Source: Enoplosus armatus (lineage: Eukaryota > Chordata > Actinopteri > Centrarchiformes > Enoplosidae). Taken from it: a stretch of 64,000 nt of DNA. The stretch spans positions 7,128,501 to 7,192,500 of the forward strand of contig NC_092198.1 of NCBI RefSeq assembly GCF_043641665.1, read 5' to 3'. Under the pieces are notes generated by a model that was given only the letters and a program-made list of their open reading frames with translations, was not told the DNA's origin and did not search any database. Position 1 is the first letter of the stretch; the number at the start of each line of letters is the position of its first letter. This document shows, piece by piece, positions 1-14,759 of this stretch. A program made the translations under genes and the position numbers.

Positions 1-599
1 TCAACTATCACAAATACTTTCAAAACCATCTGTTACTTTTCTTTGATTGTCACAAAAGTTATCATCCCAAAGTCACTTTTCTTAGTTTCTTATAGTACTT
101 TAGTTCCACAGTTATGAACACTTGTTCCTCTAAGTGTGTTGTGTTCAAATATATTGCATGATGATTATGATTGCATTTACTATTATATTCTTATACCATT
201 TATTTCAAAAAGCCAAACTCACTCCTTAATGTCTCTTAGGCCCTATGTTGTTGTGCTGTGCTGTATGTGAATGTTGTAAACACACGTTTTATGTGAGTCC
301 ACGTTAGCCACATCGCCATTTTGCTCAGGTCTCTCTCGTAAAAGAGATAATTTATCTAACGAGACTTCCTGGTTGAATAAAATAAAACAACATTTCAGGT
401 TTTTAATGCAGAGCTTGTGGCCTACAGAACATGTTGTGGTATTTTTAAGAATTATAAGTTGAGTGACAAAGGAAAGTAGCAACAGTCAAATGATAAAAAG
501 TAACTACTAATGGATTGAAACACTAAGCAATTTAGTTGTTCATTGTGAAAATATCATCTTCATGTCAAATACAAAACAGTGTGTAATGACAAACAGGAG

Positions 600-775
600 T
601 GGGTTTAGTTGAGAGGGTTTTAGCAGTAATAGCAGTAGTGTCAGCGGTAGCAGTAGTATTACCAGCAGAAGCAGCAATGGTAATTGTAATATTGGTAACA
701 GTAGCAGATGTTGCAGAGACACTGCAACAGCAGCAGTGGTAGCAATTGCGATTTTAATAGTAATTGCAGTAAAAG
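600..775 (+). repeat. imperfect AGC/GTA triplet tract
   Basis: The plus strand shows a three-base period dominated by GCAGTA, GCAGCA, GGTAAT and similar triplets for about 175 bases. It is too diverged for a clean microsatellite and shows no coding signature. Confidence 0.5.
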
Positions 776-3700
776 ATTGATTTCACATGAAGAATGCTAC
801 TGAAAACTACAAGTAAGAAAGCAAAAATACAAATCCAACTGAAAACAATGGAGCCAAATATGTCAGTGGTTACTGGACATGTTGTGCATCAAAGATCAAC
901 AGGTACAGACAAAAGTTGGATAGCCAAACAATTCATGAGTCAGTTCACGTTCTGCCAAATTTAACACAAAAATGCATGTTGTACATAAAAGTTTCACATA
1001 TTCATTTACTAGCTTGATCATCATCACCAACACTTCAGCACAGAGGGAGAAAAGGCTGTGCGCTGGATTCAAACCCTCAGTGGTTTGAGATTGCAGGTGT
1101 AGGAGACACCTGCCCCGACACTGATATTAACGGCTCTACTTCCATATCAACAAATCTCAAGTCATTGCGAGTTGTAAATAATATCTGTAGATATATCTTT
1201 CATACTCTTTAGTGTTGAAACTCTGAAATAAATTCTGCAGAGCTTAAAAGCCTTTGTTGTCTCTACAAACCTGAAAAACATGGTTTTGTGTTCCTGAAAG
1301 CAAACAAGCCCTCAGATTCCATTTAAGCCTGGCTGTGGCATGGTAGGACACAGGCCTCTGGGCTTTGGCATGGGATCACTGTACCTCCTTCATAGAGAGA
1401 AATGTCTGTGCAACCCTTCCTACTGGAACCTAGCCACCACGCACAGAGCCAAAACTGCCGCACGGACAATTCCCCCCACTCTGTTTTTAATGGTGGTACA
1501 CAGAGGCAATAATCATAAAAAGCCAGGGTCTCCTTCTGAATGGTAACTGACATTCGTCTCCTACAGTAACCGCAGACCCAATGCTGGGCAATTTCCCCTC
1601 AACATGCAAAACTGTGGGGACAAAATGTGGGACCTGCCATTCTCCATGCATATTAAAGACACTTGTCATCAAGACGTCACCCAGGAGCTATGAGAACAAG
1701 AGGTACAGTTCCTTCGAGACAGACTCACTCACCATCAAAACCATGAAATTAGACCCGGGAAAATATCTTTGTGATGGGAAAAATGCTACACTTTAGTGCA
1801 TTTTGCATATAAAAAAAACTGAAACGGATGCATGTAAATTGCCCGTGCCACAAAGACAAATTGGTAATTCAGGTTTGGAATGAAAATGACACTAAAGTGC
1901 AAAACGGAAACGGTGCCGCGTGAAAGGAATAAGGGTTGTTAAAATGTCACATTTGAGATTCTGTGCCTTTAGGAATCGAGATGTATTGTTAGAGGAAATG
2001 TGATAAACACGAGCCAAATGCACGGGGAGAAAATAGTGCCCCATGTATACCACGTTGTCTTAGTCAACGTGCTCAGTGCGACGCCCACAGAACAGAGACA
2101 AACTGATGAATGCACAATTTGTGGTTATATACTTCCTTGCACCTTTCTCTTAGGCACTCATACATTTTCTCTATAATGACAAAAAAAAGGAACATGTACC
2201 CACACAATGACATTCAAAGTGTAATTCTGAGTAAATGAAAACCAGATGTTGATTTGTTCAAACGCTTTGACAGATCTGAGAAACACATGCCCACGTACTT
2301 ACACACACAGCAACTTTCAAATGGTCCAAATACAAAGCCAAAACACATATTTTTAATTTGTGGGTAACATGTTAAATCCACACCGACACACTGCTCATAA
2401 TGTTTCAACCACTCAAAACACTCTTCATACGATTGACACTTGAACCAGTGTCAGTGATCAAAACAACAGACTTTACTCGTCTGCTTGTTACCTGTATTCA
2501 GTGTATATATATGCATAAAGGAAGGCAGATCTCTTCCCCCACATGGGTGCTGGTGACACAAGCGCCCCCCTCGCTTTGTCCCTGGGCTCCTCGGGGCCCA
2601 AGACCAGTGCCCTCCAGGATGACAAATGGCCTTAATGAAATTGGACAACTCAGCATACATGCATAAGAGGATGTTAAATATTGATAGTGAAGATCAACGT
2701 AGCGGTGCATATTCCACTCTTTAATATTTTAAGTGTCAGACAGGCCTATTGTCTATCTATTGGGGAGGGGGGTTTGGGGTAAATCACTGTCTGTGTCCCT
2801 CAGTTCTCTTTGAGACACATATGATGGCTGGGGCAGCGTTCACTCAGCTACGGATGAGAGCACCCAGGTTTGTGCTTTGCATATATGCTCAACAAAAGCG
2901 AGTTGTGGCAGGAGATCTTTTCTGTACATTCTCGTTCTGACCCAGTGGGATTTTTCACGTGAAAACCACACATGTAAGCGAGCGAATGAAAACCATATAT
3001 TTATTTACAGTTTGAGCAGTAACAATCAAAGGCACATCCTGAGCTCCATTAAAGGAACCAAAAGGCCGCTCTCAAATCTGGCTTCTCAAATGATAAAAAC
3101 GATTTTGATCTCCAGCTGAAAGGACGGATCTTAAGATTGTGTATTAAACCATGCCCTTGCAATCTCCTTTCTTTCCTCTAATGCATTAATCATTTTACAT
3201 TTTCTCAAGTTATGAAAGAAGTTGTAATATCAAGCGCTGCACGCATGCCAACACTTGTGTATACAGTGTACTTATCACAGTGGCGGTGCTGCACCTTGAG
3301 GGCGTGTCGTTGCGCAGCACAGTAGCAAAGGCAAAGATCACATGAATAACCATTATTCAAATCGATTCAAATTAGGGGGGCACTCAAAGTAATCGGCTAA
3401 TTTCCTACAAAAAATCAATTCCACTCCCATTTGGACACAATTGAATGCGTCTGAAGAGGGCAATTATTAAACACACAGATCAGATCCATAATTGGCAGGG
3501 GGGGTGGGATGGGGGGGGGGGGGGGGTACATTGTCATGAGGGCTAATGCACTTCCACTGAGCCAAGAGCCACAGCAGACACTTGGCGTAAGCTAGGTTGC
3601 GTAGTGAGGGCAGACAGAGCTGGCAGCGGATAGGCTGAGGAACTGCCAGGAGTTTAGGAGGGAGGGGTGAAGGGTGGAGGTGGTGGGGTGGGGTGGGGTG

Positions 3701-4767
3701 GGAGGGCACCTGGGGACTTTGCCTAGTGGGGCCCATTCCCCTGGAACCCCCCCCCATCTTCTTCTACATCCCCTGGAGGCTTTCTTCACTACGGGTCCCT
3801 GACACACCGGAGGGATGACCCTGGGAATCTCATTATGCATACAACCAAAGTGTGCCCCCCCCCCACCGCCACCAGAACCACCGCCACCCTCAACCCTACT
3901 GCCAGCCGCCCCCCACTAATGCATTTGCATACAGAAGACAGACCAAATAAGGTAATAAATCAGCGGCCTATATTCAAATGGTTTGCAGGGAGATTGAAAC
4001 CCCTGCATACACTACCTCGAGTAAATTCACCCACATGCTGCGGAGCCAGATACCCATTCTCATCAGTGGACACAGGCACTGTGTCCACCGGACACCTAGA
4101 TATAAATATATATCCCGCGTCATTGCATTGCCGAGGGACGAACTACCTCAATATATCAATATACATATGCTTATATCTCATATGCCTTAGGCAAACTAAC
4201 TGCCTTGGTGATAAGGCTGGGCTTTCATGGCACCCGAAGGTCACAGCTCATACTGAGAGAGGGGGACAATTTAAATATTGCACTTAATGTAGGTCTTTGG
4301 ACACCACCTCTGCCAATTCACTTTGCCTCATCAATAATGAAATTGCCATGAACATGGAAATCAAAGTAATTTCCTTAAGGTGGGATTATAGAGGGTTTCA
4401 ATTTTCTTACACCAGGCCAACATGTAATCGAGCCTTGCTTTTGTGCTGGCAACAAAGTGGTACTTTGCTCTAGACCGATGTGATTCACACAAGACATGAA
4501 GGAAGTGTGTAAGAGCATTGCACATGCTTGATATGGCTGATTATAAAAGTCTGAGAATAAATAAATAGGAATGTCTGGCTGTTGTGCATGCTTGAATAGG
4601 ACACAGTGAGATGGAATAATAAAATCAAATCCTAAACAGAGTAAGATGTATTTGTATGTGTGTGTGTTTGTGTGTGCGTGCATGTGCTGACTGGCACAAT
4701 AAAGCAGGCCCACTATGATTGCATTATGATTTGGTGGAAAATGAATTCTGCTTAACAAGCCGGCTCC

Positions 4768-4782
4768 CCACCACCACCACCA

Positions 4783-4833
<51 letters not shown>
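4768..4833 (+). repeat. compound CCA / CA microsatellite
   Basis: About six CCA units run directly into some 25 CA dinucleotides. Confidence 0.95.
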
Positions 4834-4834
<1 letters not shown>

Positions 4835-7800
4835 CCAGCCCCACCTACACACACTTACTTCCATTTCATTATTTTCAATAAAAATGGGGAGAAAAAAAAA
4901 GATGCATTTTAAGATACATGCAAATAGCTATCCATCAATCAATTTGTTGGTCCCAAAACTACCATCAAAGGGGCAGAGGCTGTGAAGTATGCAATTCCCC
5001 ATCAACAAATGGAGGATTGAAACTGAATCCTTCAAGCTTAATTAATGGGAAGTCTGCCACTATTACTTGGTTTGTTTAACGCGCCTCACACAGAGGGCAA
5101 GTTGTCCTTTTTTGAATCACTGCACCGAATTCCGCTTGTTCAACATCACTGAACTGCTTTTCATGCAAAAAAACAATCCATCTCATTTTTAATCCTTTCC
5201 TCTCATGGGCCGACATGTCATTATTTTGATCCCCACATACAATGGCTTCACATATTCATATTGCATCACTCTGAGAGTGTGTGGCAGTAATTATCACGAG
5301 GCAGAGATTTCTATTTGTAGAATAACTACCTACAGTTAGGCAGAGGCACTGAGGCAGTAATTTCTGTTTCATCCCAAAGTTTAGCCCCACACCCAATACC
5401 TCTCTATTCCAGATAGCCAATTATATCGGTAAACAGTGACTGGAAATCCTATTTTTACTGAAGCATCATTGCAAATCTATAATAAAAGCTAATAAGAAAA
5501 AACACAGAAGTTTGTTCAAAAATGTCAAGCTTGAACTTTCTGTAGGGAACCAAAATGGAAATGAGTCAATGTAAATAATGGTTTAATAAAATCCCCTCCA
5601 GTGTAAATCCAATGTGAAATTCACCAAAATACGGGAAACTTTTCACCCTCTTCAGCTAATAACTGGTGACAGGAAGAGGGCTTAAACAAAAGATCAGTCA
5701 AGCGTTCATTTGAATATTCAAATCCTTTTTAATAAAACTCGGCTTGATTCATTTCCCATAGATTTGCCAAAAACACTCATTTTGCATTGGAGGGAACATC
5801 ATTTGAATTTTCGCAGAAAAGAAGAGACAGAGAATGAGACAGTAGTATTCACCTGCTTAAGGTCATTGTCCCAGAGTGTGAACATTACTAGGTGGTTAAA
5901 TAGTGAATACTATTACACACAAACATGAAATTTATATTAAAGCAATCATTTAACTTCAGACTTGTTGTCATTGGGCTGTATCAGGTTTGATGTTTTTCAG
6001 ACTCTAATGAAATAACATTATACAAAAATATACAAAATACGAACAGTCAAACAATCAGACAGGTTTTAAATAAACCCCCTAGAAAAATCTGACTTGTTTA
6101 GAAAAGAAAACAAAGGTGAAAAGTAAATAACCCCCACTGACCACTATAACCATCCATCACAGTAAACCATGGATGTGTTAAAGGGGGTACTCTAAAAAGA
6201 ATGGTCAGAATTGAAGCAGCAGAAGCCAAGATATCTTAACTTTTAGTTCCTACTATGTGTCAAGCTCCAAGAACTCTGAATCCTACATTTCCCATCATGC
6301 ACCACGACCACATCTTTGAGAGGCCATGCCCCAGGTTTGTAGTGCAGGCTTCAAATTATGAATTTTCAGTCTCCTTGGACAAATGAAAAGCATAAATCAA
6401 TTTACTGATCAGGCTCTTTAAGAAATTGACTTATTGGTTCAAATTCCAATTATAGAGTTAAGGGTCATGTTGTAGTTTTTGTATTTTGTAAATTTCCCAT
6501 GTGCTTGCTTTCGGTTTTACCTCAAAGTAAAGTGGTTATAGATGAACAGACTTGGTTGACTTGTTTCCCACCTGTCTGATCTCCTGACTGCTTGTTTTGA
6601 CCTTTTGGACTCTGTTGGACCCAGATATCAGCCATTATTTTAGTGAGTACAATGTTATCATCATGGATAGAAATAATGGACTTAACTACAAAATGTATCT
6701 TTACAAGACGTTAAGTGTCTAAAGACCACACTCTGGCAAAACTACACACTGGGATTTTTTTCCCCCTCTTTTCTTGGTGTGAATAGGGCTCCCTTTTGAC
6801 TCCCCCGTTCTCAAGGCCTCAGCACTCATAAACAAAGTGATTTATTCAAACTTTCCATATCAGAATTCTGCTATCTAATTACTTCAGGGGGACAGCATAT
6901 TCCACTCGCCTATGAGTTATGGAGAACCTTCTTTATGAGTGAAGTTGATGGAGGATCAGGCGAAGAGCTCATCATAAATCCTCAATAATGCAAACGTTTG
7001 AGGAATATCTCAAAATAAAAATGCAAATGTGATTAAGGATGGGTTAGCCTGTGCTGATATGGCAGCTTGTATCATCTAAAGAGATGCAGAGCATCTACAG
7101 GGGGGAAAAAAGTGCCACATACTTAGGAGGTACTCAAATAAATAAATAACATTCACTAGCATGGATGCTGTATGGTAATATCTCCTTTACAACACGCACA
7201 GATGTACATGTGCCCTGCACATGTAGACACACACCGGACACACACACACATGAGCAGCCACACATGAGCAGTACTCGTCAGTATGCTTATGAAAATGAAA
7301 GTGTGCCCAACATTTTAATCTCACACCTACGTGGCCCTAACGAGGAGGCATAAACTTTTAGGAGGGAGGATGAAGTGGAGGCTTGCAGATGCAAATGGAG
7401 CGCGTGGAAAATGGCGGAGGTACAATGCAGAAGCTTGTTAGTGACTGAGAGGCGAACAGTGAGGACGATCGCGACACCTCGTCACTTGCCTTTTATCTCT
7501 CGTCACCGGCAGATGAAAAATCACCGTGAATCTGCCACATCCGTCGGCATTAACATAACAAAGCTTCTGAGGAGGGAAAGAGAGGGGTAGAAAGAGAGAG
7601 AGAGAGAGAGAGAGGCCATAGCGACTGTCCTTCCCAAGTCTACCCAAAGTCCAAGCGATGTGCAGGATTGACAAATTCTCCACTCTTTTTAGCTATTATT
7701 ATTTATTCTTTTACTCTCAGATTCTCTCTTTCTTCCTCTCTCTCTCACTCTGTCTTTCACACACACACACATTCACACAGGATGCAGACGGCGAGAACAG

Positions 7801-8779
7801 ATGTCGAGCAGCCACCTAAAGAAGATCCTCCCCAATCTTAGCATCATCTCACCACTCAGCCAGTCTTGTCAGCACAATAGACAGGACAGAATTACTGACG
7901 GGTCTCTCTCTTTCTTTAAAAAAAAAAAGGAAAAGGCACCAAAAAGAGGAACTCATCACCTCTCTCTTTTTCTATCTCGCCATTCCTCTCCATCACCACC
8001 CCACCTCCCCCCTTATCCCTCCATACAAAGCTCATCGGGTGGAAAGAGAGAGAAAGAGAAATGGGAAGGAGGGTGGAGGGGGGGGGGAGACATTATGCAT
8101 ATGAAAATGTCCTGAAAGAGGTGTGATTTATGTATGCATTAGATGCAGATTCCATTACGGGCCAGTGGCTCAAGTGAGATCTTTCCAGGAACACCAAGGC
8201 GACCTGATCAAACTCAGTCTCATTACTGGCCATACCTGCAGCAGGGAAACTACTAACGGAGGGGATAGAAAGGGTCCAACACAGGGAGAAAAGAAGAAGA
8301 AAAAAAGAGAGAGCGAGAGATCGAGGAGGCATATTTACAACCTGGACACACACACCTCACCCACAGGGAGAGAGTAAATTGCAATCTGCCCTCCAAGACC
8401 GCGGCGGATCACAGACAGGCATTCACCTGAAAGACGGCTGGGAGAGAAAAGAGAGGAGCAGGGAGAAATATATGGCAAGAAAAGTGCCAATGTATGTTTG
8501 TGGATAACTGTGGTCAACTGTGAGCATTGTAGGGTTGTGTTCGTGCGTCTGTCTATCACTCAGTCTACCATGAAGAAGCAAAAAATGCCCACACACTGCT
8601 ACTATATACTGTATGCGTTGCAATCCGCATGCATTCTTAAAAAATATATATGCAAGTACACGTCTGTGGGAAGGCCGGGGGTGGAGGCGTAGGGTTGTTT
8701 GGCTTGATAATCACGTGCCTGCTGGAGATAAGGAAAAAGTGTTTTGTGAAAAGAAAACATGGGCGGCAGTCCTCCATCC

Positions 8780-8905
8780 CGGCTGACCCCGGCGCTGTAG
8801 CCCCTGTGATTGGGGTCAGCGTGGAGATTCCTCTCTGGCCAGCTAATGTGATTGCATCGGAGCAATCCCCTTAAACGCCATCAGCTCTGATCTGCATAGT
8901 AATTG
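8780..8905. promoter_or_regulatory. candidate conserved non-coding element
   Basis: A GC-balanced unique block with GCTAATGTGATTGCATC and GCATAGTAATTGGCTCG, set between simple repeats. Conservation is not tested. Confidence 0.3.
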
Positions 8906-8981
8906 GCTCGACTCTCCTTGGACGTGACCTTGGGAAGGGGCGCTGTCACTCCCGCCGCTCTCTCTTCTGTACCGGCAATCA

Positions 8982-8995
8982 TACACACACACAGA

Positions 8996-9044
<49 letters not shown>
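8982..9044 (+). repeat. CA microsatellite
   Basis: An uninterrupted CA run from about 9000 to 9044, preceded by a short interrupted part. Confidence 0.95.
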
Positions 9045-9047
<3 letters not shown>

Positions 9048-12000
9048 CATAGCATGGCCATAGAAGCAGGCGTGGGCAGACAAGGTGAGGAGCAGATGCC
9101 CTACATGGTTCGCTGGGTAGCGACTGTATGTGCAAAGTGACAAAAGGAATTCAGGTTGCAGGTGTTAATAAACTACCAGGAAATGGGTGATATCTCGCAA
9201 TCGACATACAACATAATGACAAACTAAGTGTTGCACCCAGTCGTCTGTCAGTGTGGTTTTAGGAGAGTTAGCAGGGGTACATCTGCTTTCTAACCTGAAA
9301 GAGTGGCAAACAGTGCTGAAAATGCCCTTAAAGCTGCTTTAAGAATAAATGAGTCTCTTTTCATGATTAACAGAGATTCATAAAGAAAGTACAATGAGAT
9401 AAGGGTTAAGTAATGCTGCTGCAATTCCATTTTCCAAACACCCTGTAACCTTCTCTCTTTTTGTCCTTCTTGCATCAGCACTATTTGTTGAAGATCTTAA
9501 CGAAAGACAAAGAAGCAAATGTATATTTTATGAATGTGTGCCTCTGGTTTATCTTCCTTTGTGGGGCTTGTGTATACAATCGGAAACCAGCTCTCGAAGA
9601 GAAAAGTGCTTTCTCTTCTCCTGTCCCACGATGTCAACGACAAGGTAAGTTGTGGCTTTGGCTGGCTTTTTGATATGCATTTCAAACGGGGGAAAAACTT
9701 CACAACCATAGAGGCTAATTTGCAATGGAGATTCTTTTTTTATTATTATTATTATCGTTCTCTGCTTCGGAAAGCAAAACAGTCAAGGGTGTCAAGCGAG
9801 TGACAAGTTTGTTTTCCTGTAATGATTTCCGCAAACTTGAGGTCTGTTCTGTTTTGTTCCTTAGACAGTTTGACCTAGTTGGAGTGCGAGCACGTCCCCT
9901 CTCTCTTTCCCTCACTCATGCATTGTTAAAGCCGTGGGCCCGTATTAGGCACTCTCAAGTCATCACATGTCAGAAGGAGCTAATATAAACTGTGTGTGTG
10001 TGTGTGAGAATAAAAATGTAATGTTTTATTTTGTTTTAAACATATTTCATTAGCTTTTTGCTAAGTTGCTAAGCAAAGAAAAGCTCATCAAGAATTTCAC
10101 AAAATTACCTGAAAGCAGCTGTCACTGCTGTGCATCTCACTACAATGAACTAAGTGACACTCCCTCAGCTGTAAGTCTGACATTAAACCGCCATCTATCC
10201 TCACTCCCCAAGTAACCCTCCGCATGGCCGCAGCAGCGCTGGATTATTCATTTGAAACATCAGCACCGAAACAGGCCCAATGTCTACGAGAAAAAGTTTC
10301 TGAGGCATCCTCAAATGGCTGTGGGGGAAGACTGGGGCCCAGAGGATTTGACTGGAGCGCACCCAGCAATACTCAAGAAAAAAACAAAAAAGGCAAAAAA
10401 AAAAAAAAGAAGTGCTTTGTTAGAAGAGCGAGAGGCATCCCTTGGGCTGTCTCTTTGAATAAGCCAGGAGTAAAGCATCCACCAGCACCACCAACCCCGC
10501 ACACCCTCCACTTCTCCTCTCACTCACTCACTCTCTCTCTGTACCCACCATCTCCTCCCCCACTACCCCCCCATCCCCCCACACCCTCCCCTCTTCCCTC
10601 CCCCCCTCCCCTCTCCCTTCAGAGCGACAGAGGTATAATTGTGCCACGGGGTTTTAGGTGGTGTGACATATCTGTCACCTGGAGACGTGCCGTATCGTGC
10701 TCTCCGGAGGAGCCTCGCCTTCCTGTTGGGTGTCTTGGGGAGAGAGAGAGAGTGAGAGAGAGAGTGAGAGAGAGATGGTGGCTGGCTGGGGCTGTTTGTT
10801 GACTTTTGTCACCGCATTGATGCTTTGTAAACTTTCCACCGCCCCAAAGTTTTGTTACCCCGCTCCGGTACATGAGGTGGCGCGGCAGGCCACATGTGTG
10901 CTCCATTGGCTAGGGCTCTTTCTGAGTGTCATTAAATCTAATACACAGTCAACGTGAAGTGTGAACAATGTCTCTGTATGCTCTCATAAACTCAGAGAAC
11001 ACCAGATATTGTTGCAGAAACACATCATGCTCCTTAACACATGCTAGACAACATGTTTCTGGCTGTTGTCCCCCCCCAAGAGGATAGAGGATAGTCGGAC
11101 TTTAAATGAAAAGTCCCCATTTTCACATGAATTATGAAATGTACGTGGTCCTGAGCTGCCTCTCTCAAATAGGCCTTCACTCTCTTTCTTTCGCCCTCTC
11201 ACTTCACAGCCAAATCAAGAATTCTGTTGGCAGTGAAATATATTGAATTTGACAACTCCAAGAAAGACTTTCTGGAGGATAGCGTTTTATTTTGGGTGAC
11301 CTAATTGTACGCTCCCCATGGCTGCTCCTTGTGCGGTATCTCACTCACTCCTGAAACAGCTTCATTTCTACATTCAAATTATTCATCATCGCCTGGATTT
11401 ATTTCCTTCTTTCTTCACTTTTCATACCTTTGGTGTTCTCTGCGGGGATTTGAGATGAGGAGGGAGAAAAAAAGTGCTTCTTTGTTTTTTTTTCGTGAGC
11501 TATTGTTGAAACACCTTAAGTCTCTGGTGTACGGCAGAAGCTGAAGTGATAGACAGGGCTGCCCTATTTACAGCCAGATTAAAAAGAATCACACAGGAAG
11601 ACAGTGTTAAATGATGATTGTCTATGACATTTAACAATTGATTAAAGAAAGATAAGTTTTAATAGGTGGTGGTGATGTGGGTGTCGGGGGAAGGAGGGAA
11701 GGAGGGGGGGGCTCTTCTCGGCAGCAATATTTTTTTCCATATTCTGCTGCTGAAACAATGAAATGATAAATTTAACATAAAACATCTAAAGTGTATCAAA
11801 TAGAGTATAGGTATTGAAGCAAATGAGGATTTTTTTTAAAAACTTGTGCAAACATAGTGGTACTTTTTCTCACACGTTCCACATACAAAAACATATGGAT
11901 ATACATTTTAGATATGTTGGATATATTATATATTCAATTCATATATCAAATAAATGTAAGTAAGTAAGTATGTGCCTACATTTTTTGGTTTTCTTTTGAG

Positions 12001-13442
12001 TACTTTCAAATATAATTTGCTTTTGAGAGCGCAACATTTCTTTTACTTTAGGTTAAATATGATATTATCTGTCATTCATGGTAAACCACATCCATCCTTA
12101 CATTATCCCCTCATACACATATTCTAATGTTTGTTAATGTTATTAAAAACCAACATGTTGACACCTTACTTCCTGTAAAAACGCATTGAATCTGTACTTA
12201 CTGACGCACAATTTCGAAAGGCACAAGTTTGCATCTGCATTTTCATTCTCAAATAACTTTAATATCTTTTTCTCGAGCAACTTCTTCCAAAAAGTTGTCT
12301 CGGACTAGCTGAACTAACAGTCTGCCTCGCTTAACTATTCTCACCCTTCTCCATGTTTTAAACTGCAGCGAACATTTCCAAGAATCATAATCTAGTTGAG
12401 TGTGTTGTATTAGTGATATCTGTCAGCATTGTCTCGTCAGTCTGTCTCACAGCATGCTAATTACATGTCCAACGCAAGAGCATTAGAATAGGGTCACATA
12501 GCATGAACGTCTGACACGACCGTAGATAGAAACACTCTTAAACAAACAGGCAAGTAGGAGACACCGGTGCTGACAAGGAGGCAGACAGACGGAAAGACAG
12601 ACAGAGAGTCATCGGTGGAGGAGTTACGCAGCTTACTGAAACTCCAACTGCTTTCTCAACTGAAAGGACAAAGGTGACAGATAGCGTGGGATATTTGTGT
12701 TTTCAGAAATAGAATGACAAAGAGTCCGTCAGCGGAGGGCTGGCGGCAAACGTCTAGGTCAGTAGTTATCAAAGTCTGACTCAGAGCTCCAAGGTGAAGG
12801 ATTTGAAAGAATGATATGGGTGGGTAAATTATTTTTAGAATTGCGTTTTTCAAGGTATGACTATGACAAATTCCAGCTTTCAATATACCTGCATGGTAGA
12901 CTAAAATAATACACTCCTCACTCTGAGCAGTTGTCTAACATGATAAATGTTTGACGTGTAAGCCCACACAGTAGCATGCATAATTTTGGGCTGCAGGAAA
13001 ATATCTTAAAATTGGGCGCAGGAAGGTCTGACAACAAAATAAAAGCCAATCTTTTCAGTTTTTTTTGAGCCTACACAAAATAAAATGTTGTTCAGTTTAA
13101 ATTTGGATCCAAAACAGAATAAAATACAGGCTGAAAGTATACTACTCATGGCTTAAATTGATCCCTTTTTTTTTGTTGCCTGCTAGCTAAGTGCGTGTAC
13201 ACTGAAAATATTTCCACCCCAAACTTTAAAAAACAAAACTACGGATGTTGGAAATTCCACAGAAACAAATCAAGTTTCCCACCAAGAGTCAACACTGACA
13301 AATACAACTTCATCTGAGAGTTTAATGAGTTGAATTGCATTGTGCTGTAAATAGTCTCTCTCCGTAGGGCACTGCATTGGCCTGCGGACGGTTCCTGGCA
13401 TGTCTGTGAAGTGTGGCGGTGCCCTGTGGGGACGGGAATGCA

Positions 13443-13444
<2 letters not shown>

Positions 13445-13476
<32 letters not shown>

Positions 13477-13487
13477 CACACACACAC
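13445..13487 (+). repeat. CA microsatellite
   Basis: A CA run with one TG interruption near 13475. Confidence 0.9.
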
Positions 13488-14257
13488 CAGCCCCACCAGC
13501 ATCCCCCCTCGCAACAGCTGCCGTGCTGCAGGAGGCAGCCGTACCCCTCGCTGATCAAATCTTGTCCGTCACATTTCCCCTAATTAACAGGCATCTGCTT
13601 CCCCCATTTTCCCTACATGGCTACACACTTTCCCTCTGTAGTTCCAATCATCTGATCGTTATGACCTTTAACCCTTCCGAGCTCGCTTGCCTCAGAGAGT
13701 GCCTGTGTTCGCCCGCCTGGCTGCTTACCTGCCTGCCACATTGCCAGCTGGGGAGACGCAAGGGTACGCAAACAAACAAACCAATGAGGCAGCGTTCATC
13801 TGGAGCACAGGCATCACATTTCCGCTTTTTACAGTGGTTATTATTACGACCAAACTTTTGGTAGAGTTCACTCATTTCCCCCCCAAAAAAAAGAATTCAC
13901 AAAGAAAAGCATGCAACTTACAGTACGACTTAGTGTTCTACTTGGCTATAGCAGGTTTTTATTGCTGAAATGGGTCCAAACAAACCCAGAACTTAACTCA
14001 TCTTAAAATCCTATTTCTTTTTTTTTCAAGAGATTTGGCTCCTTCCTGCTCTAAAGCAAACTTACGCTCATCTCATTTGGGTAAAGAAAATGTCCCTTAC
14101 AGTACTGTAATGATTTTTATTTCACTAAAAGGAATGACATAATTAAAGTGTGGCAAAAGCCCGGATTAACACCAGTCACTCAGACCCCACAGCCAGCCTC
14201 CACTGTGAGGAAAATATCTTTTTGTTGAAGGGTTTATGTGTTATGGTAGGGACAGAG

Positions 14258-14279
14258 GATGATGATGATGATGATGATG

Positions 14280-14323
<44 letters not shown>

Positions 14324-14334
14324 GCGTGTGTGTG
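14258..14334 (+). repeat. compound GAT / TG microsatellite
   Basis: Eight GAT triplets run directly into about 26 TG dinucleotides, with a few CG variants at the end. Confidence 0.95.
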
Positions 14335-14759
14335 CATTCCGTCATTCACAACACAGAAGCACCTGAGCAAGCACCAGCTGGCAATGTGAGAGGTGCGCTC
14401 TAATTTAAAATGCATCTCATTAGAAGCAACCCATAGCCTGTCACTGTACTCTTCCTCTGTGCAAAGACACAGTGTGGAATTAATGATTTGCTCAAAAAAA
14501 AAAAGCTTTTGAAATGTTTCTCTCAATAAATATGTTACATAGGACAGAATTACACTTAATAGCTTTTTTTTTTTTTTTTTTAATATATGTTTGTTTTAAC
14601 CAATAAGAGGTTTACGTAGATTTTTCTGTTGAAGTTTGACCTTGAATTATATTCCTATTGAGCGGAGATTGAAGGCTTTTGTTTGTTTGTTGCTATTGTT
14701 TAAAACCCATTTCCCATTTGCAGGGAGAAATATACTTAAGAGAAGTGTTTATTCATTTG

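Larger units (their letters stand above)
1..7100. other. gene-free stretch: simple repeats and possible regulatory blocks
   Basis: All open frames here are short and none resembles a known protein. Notable contents are an imperfect AGC-type triplet tract (600-775), a G run (3510-3526), a CCA/CA microsatellite (4768-4833) and a segment at about 6130-6400 with a CTACATTTCCCATCATGCA core typical of dispersed fish repeats. An AT-rich block at 4940-5060 is possibly regulatory. Confidence 0.5.
7100..14140. other. gene-free stretch with purine/pyrimidine tracts
   Basis: No gene seen. It contains GA tracts (7585-7613, 10739-10776), CA tracts (8982-9044, 13445-13487), a pyrimidine-rich stretch (10500-10622) and one candidate regulatory block (8780-8905). 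The 192-codon open frame at 10224-10802 is Pro/Ser low-complexity and looks spurious. Confidence 0.5.

Noticed and set aside
1035..1095. Possible tRNA fragment (GGTTTGAATCC on the minus strand)
   Set aside because: Only a T-loop-like string; no acceptor stem, D arm or anticodon arm could be built around it.
4768..4833. CRISPR-like or regularly spaced repeat array
   Set aside because: The repeats here and elsewhere are microsatellites without spacers; the genome is eukaryotic.
4375..4854. 159-codon minus-strand frame rich in Cys/Val
   Set aside because: Translation of the CA microsatellite and its flanks; no gene evidence.
10224..10802. 192-codon open frame
   Set aside because: It is open because the sequence is a Pro/Ser-rich pyrimidine tract; no homology and no splice context.
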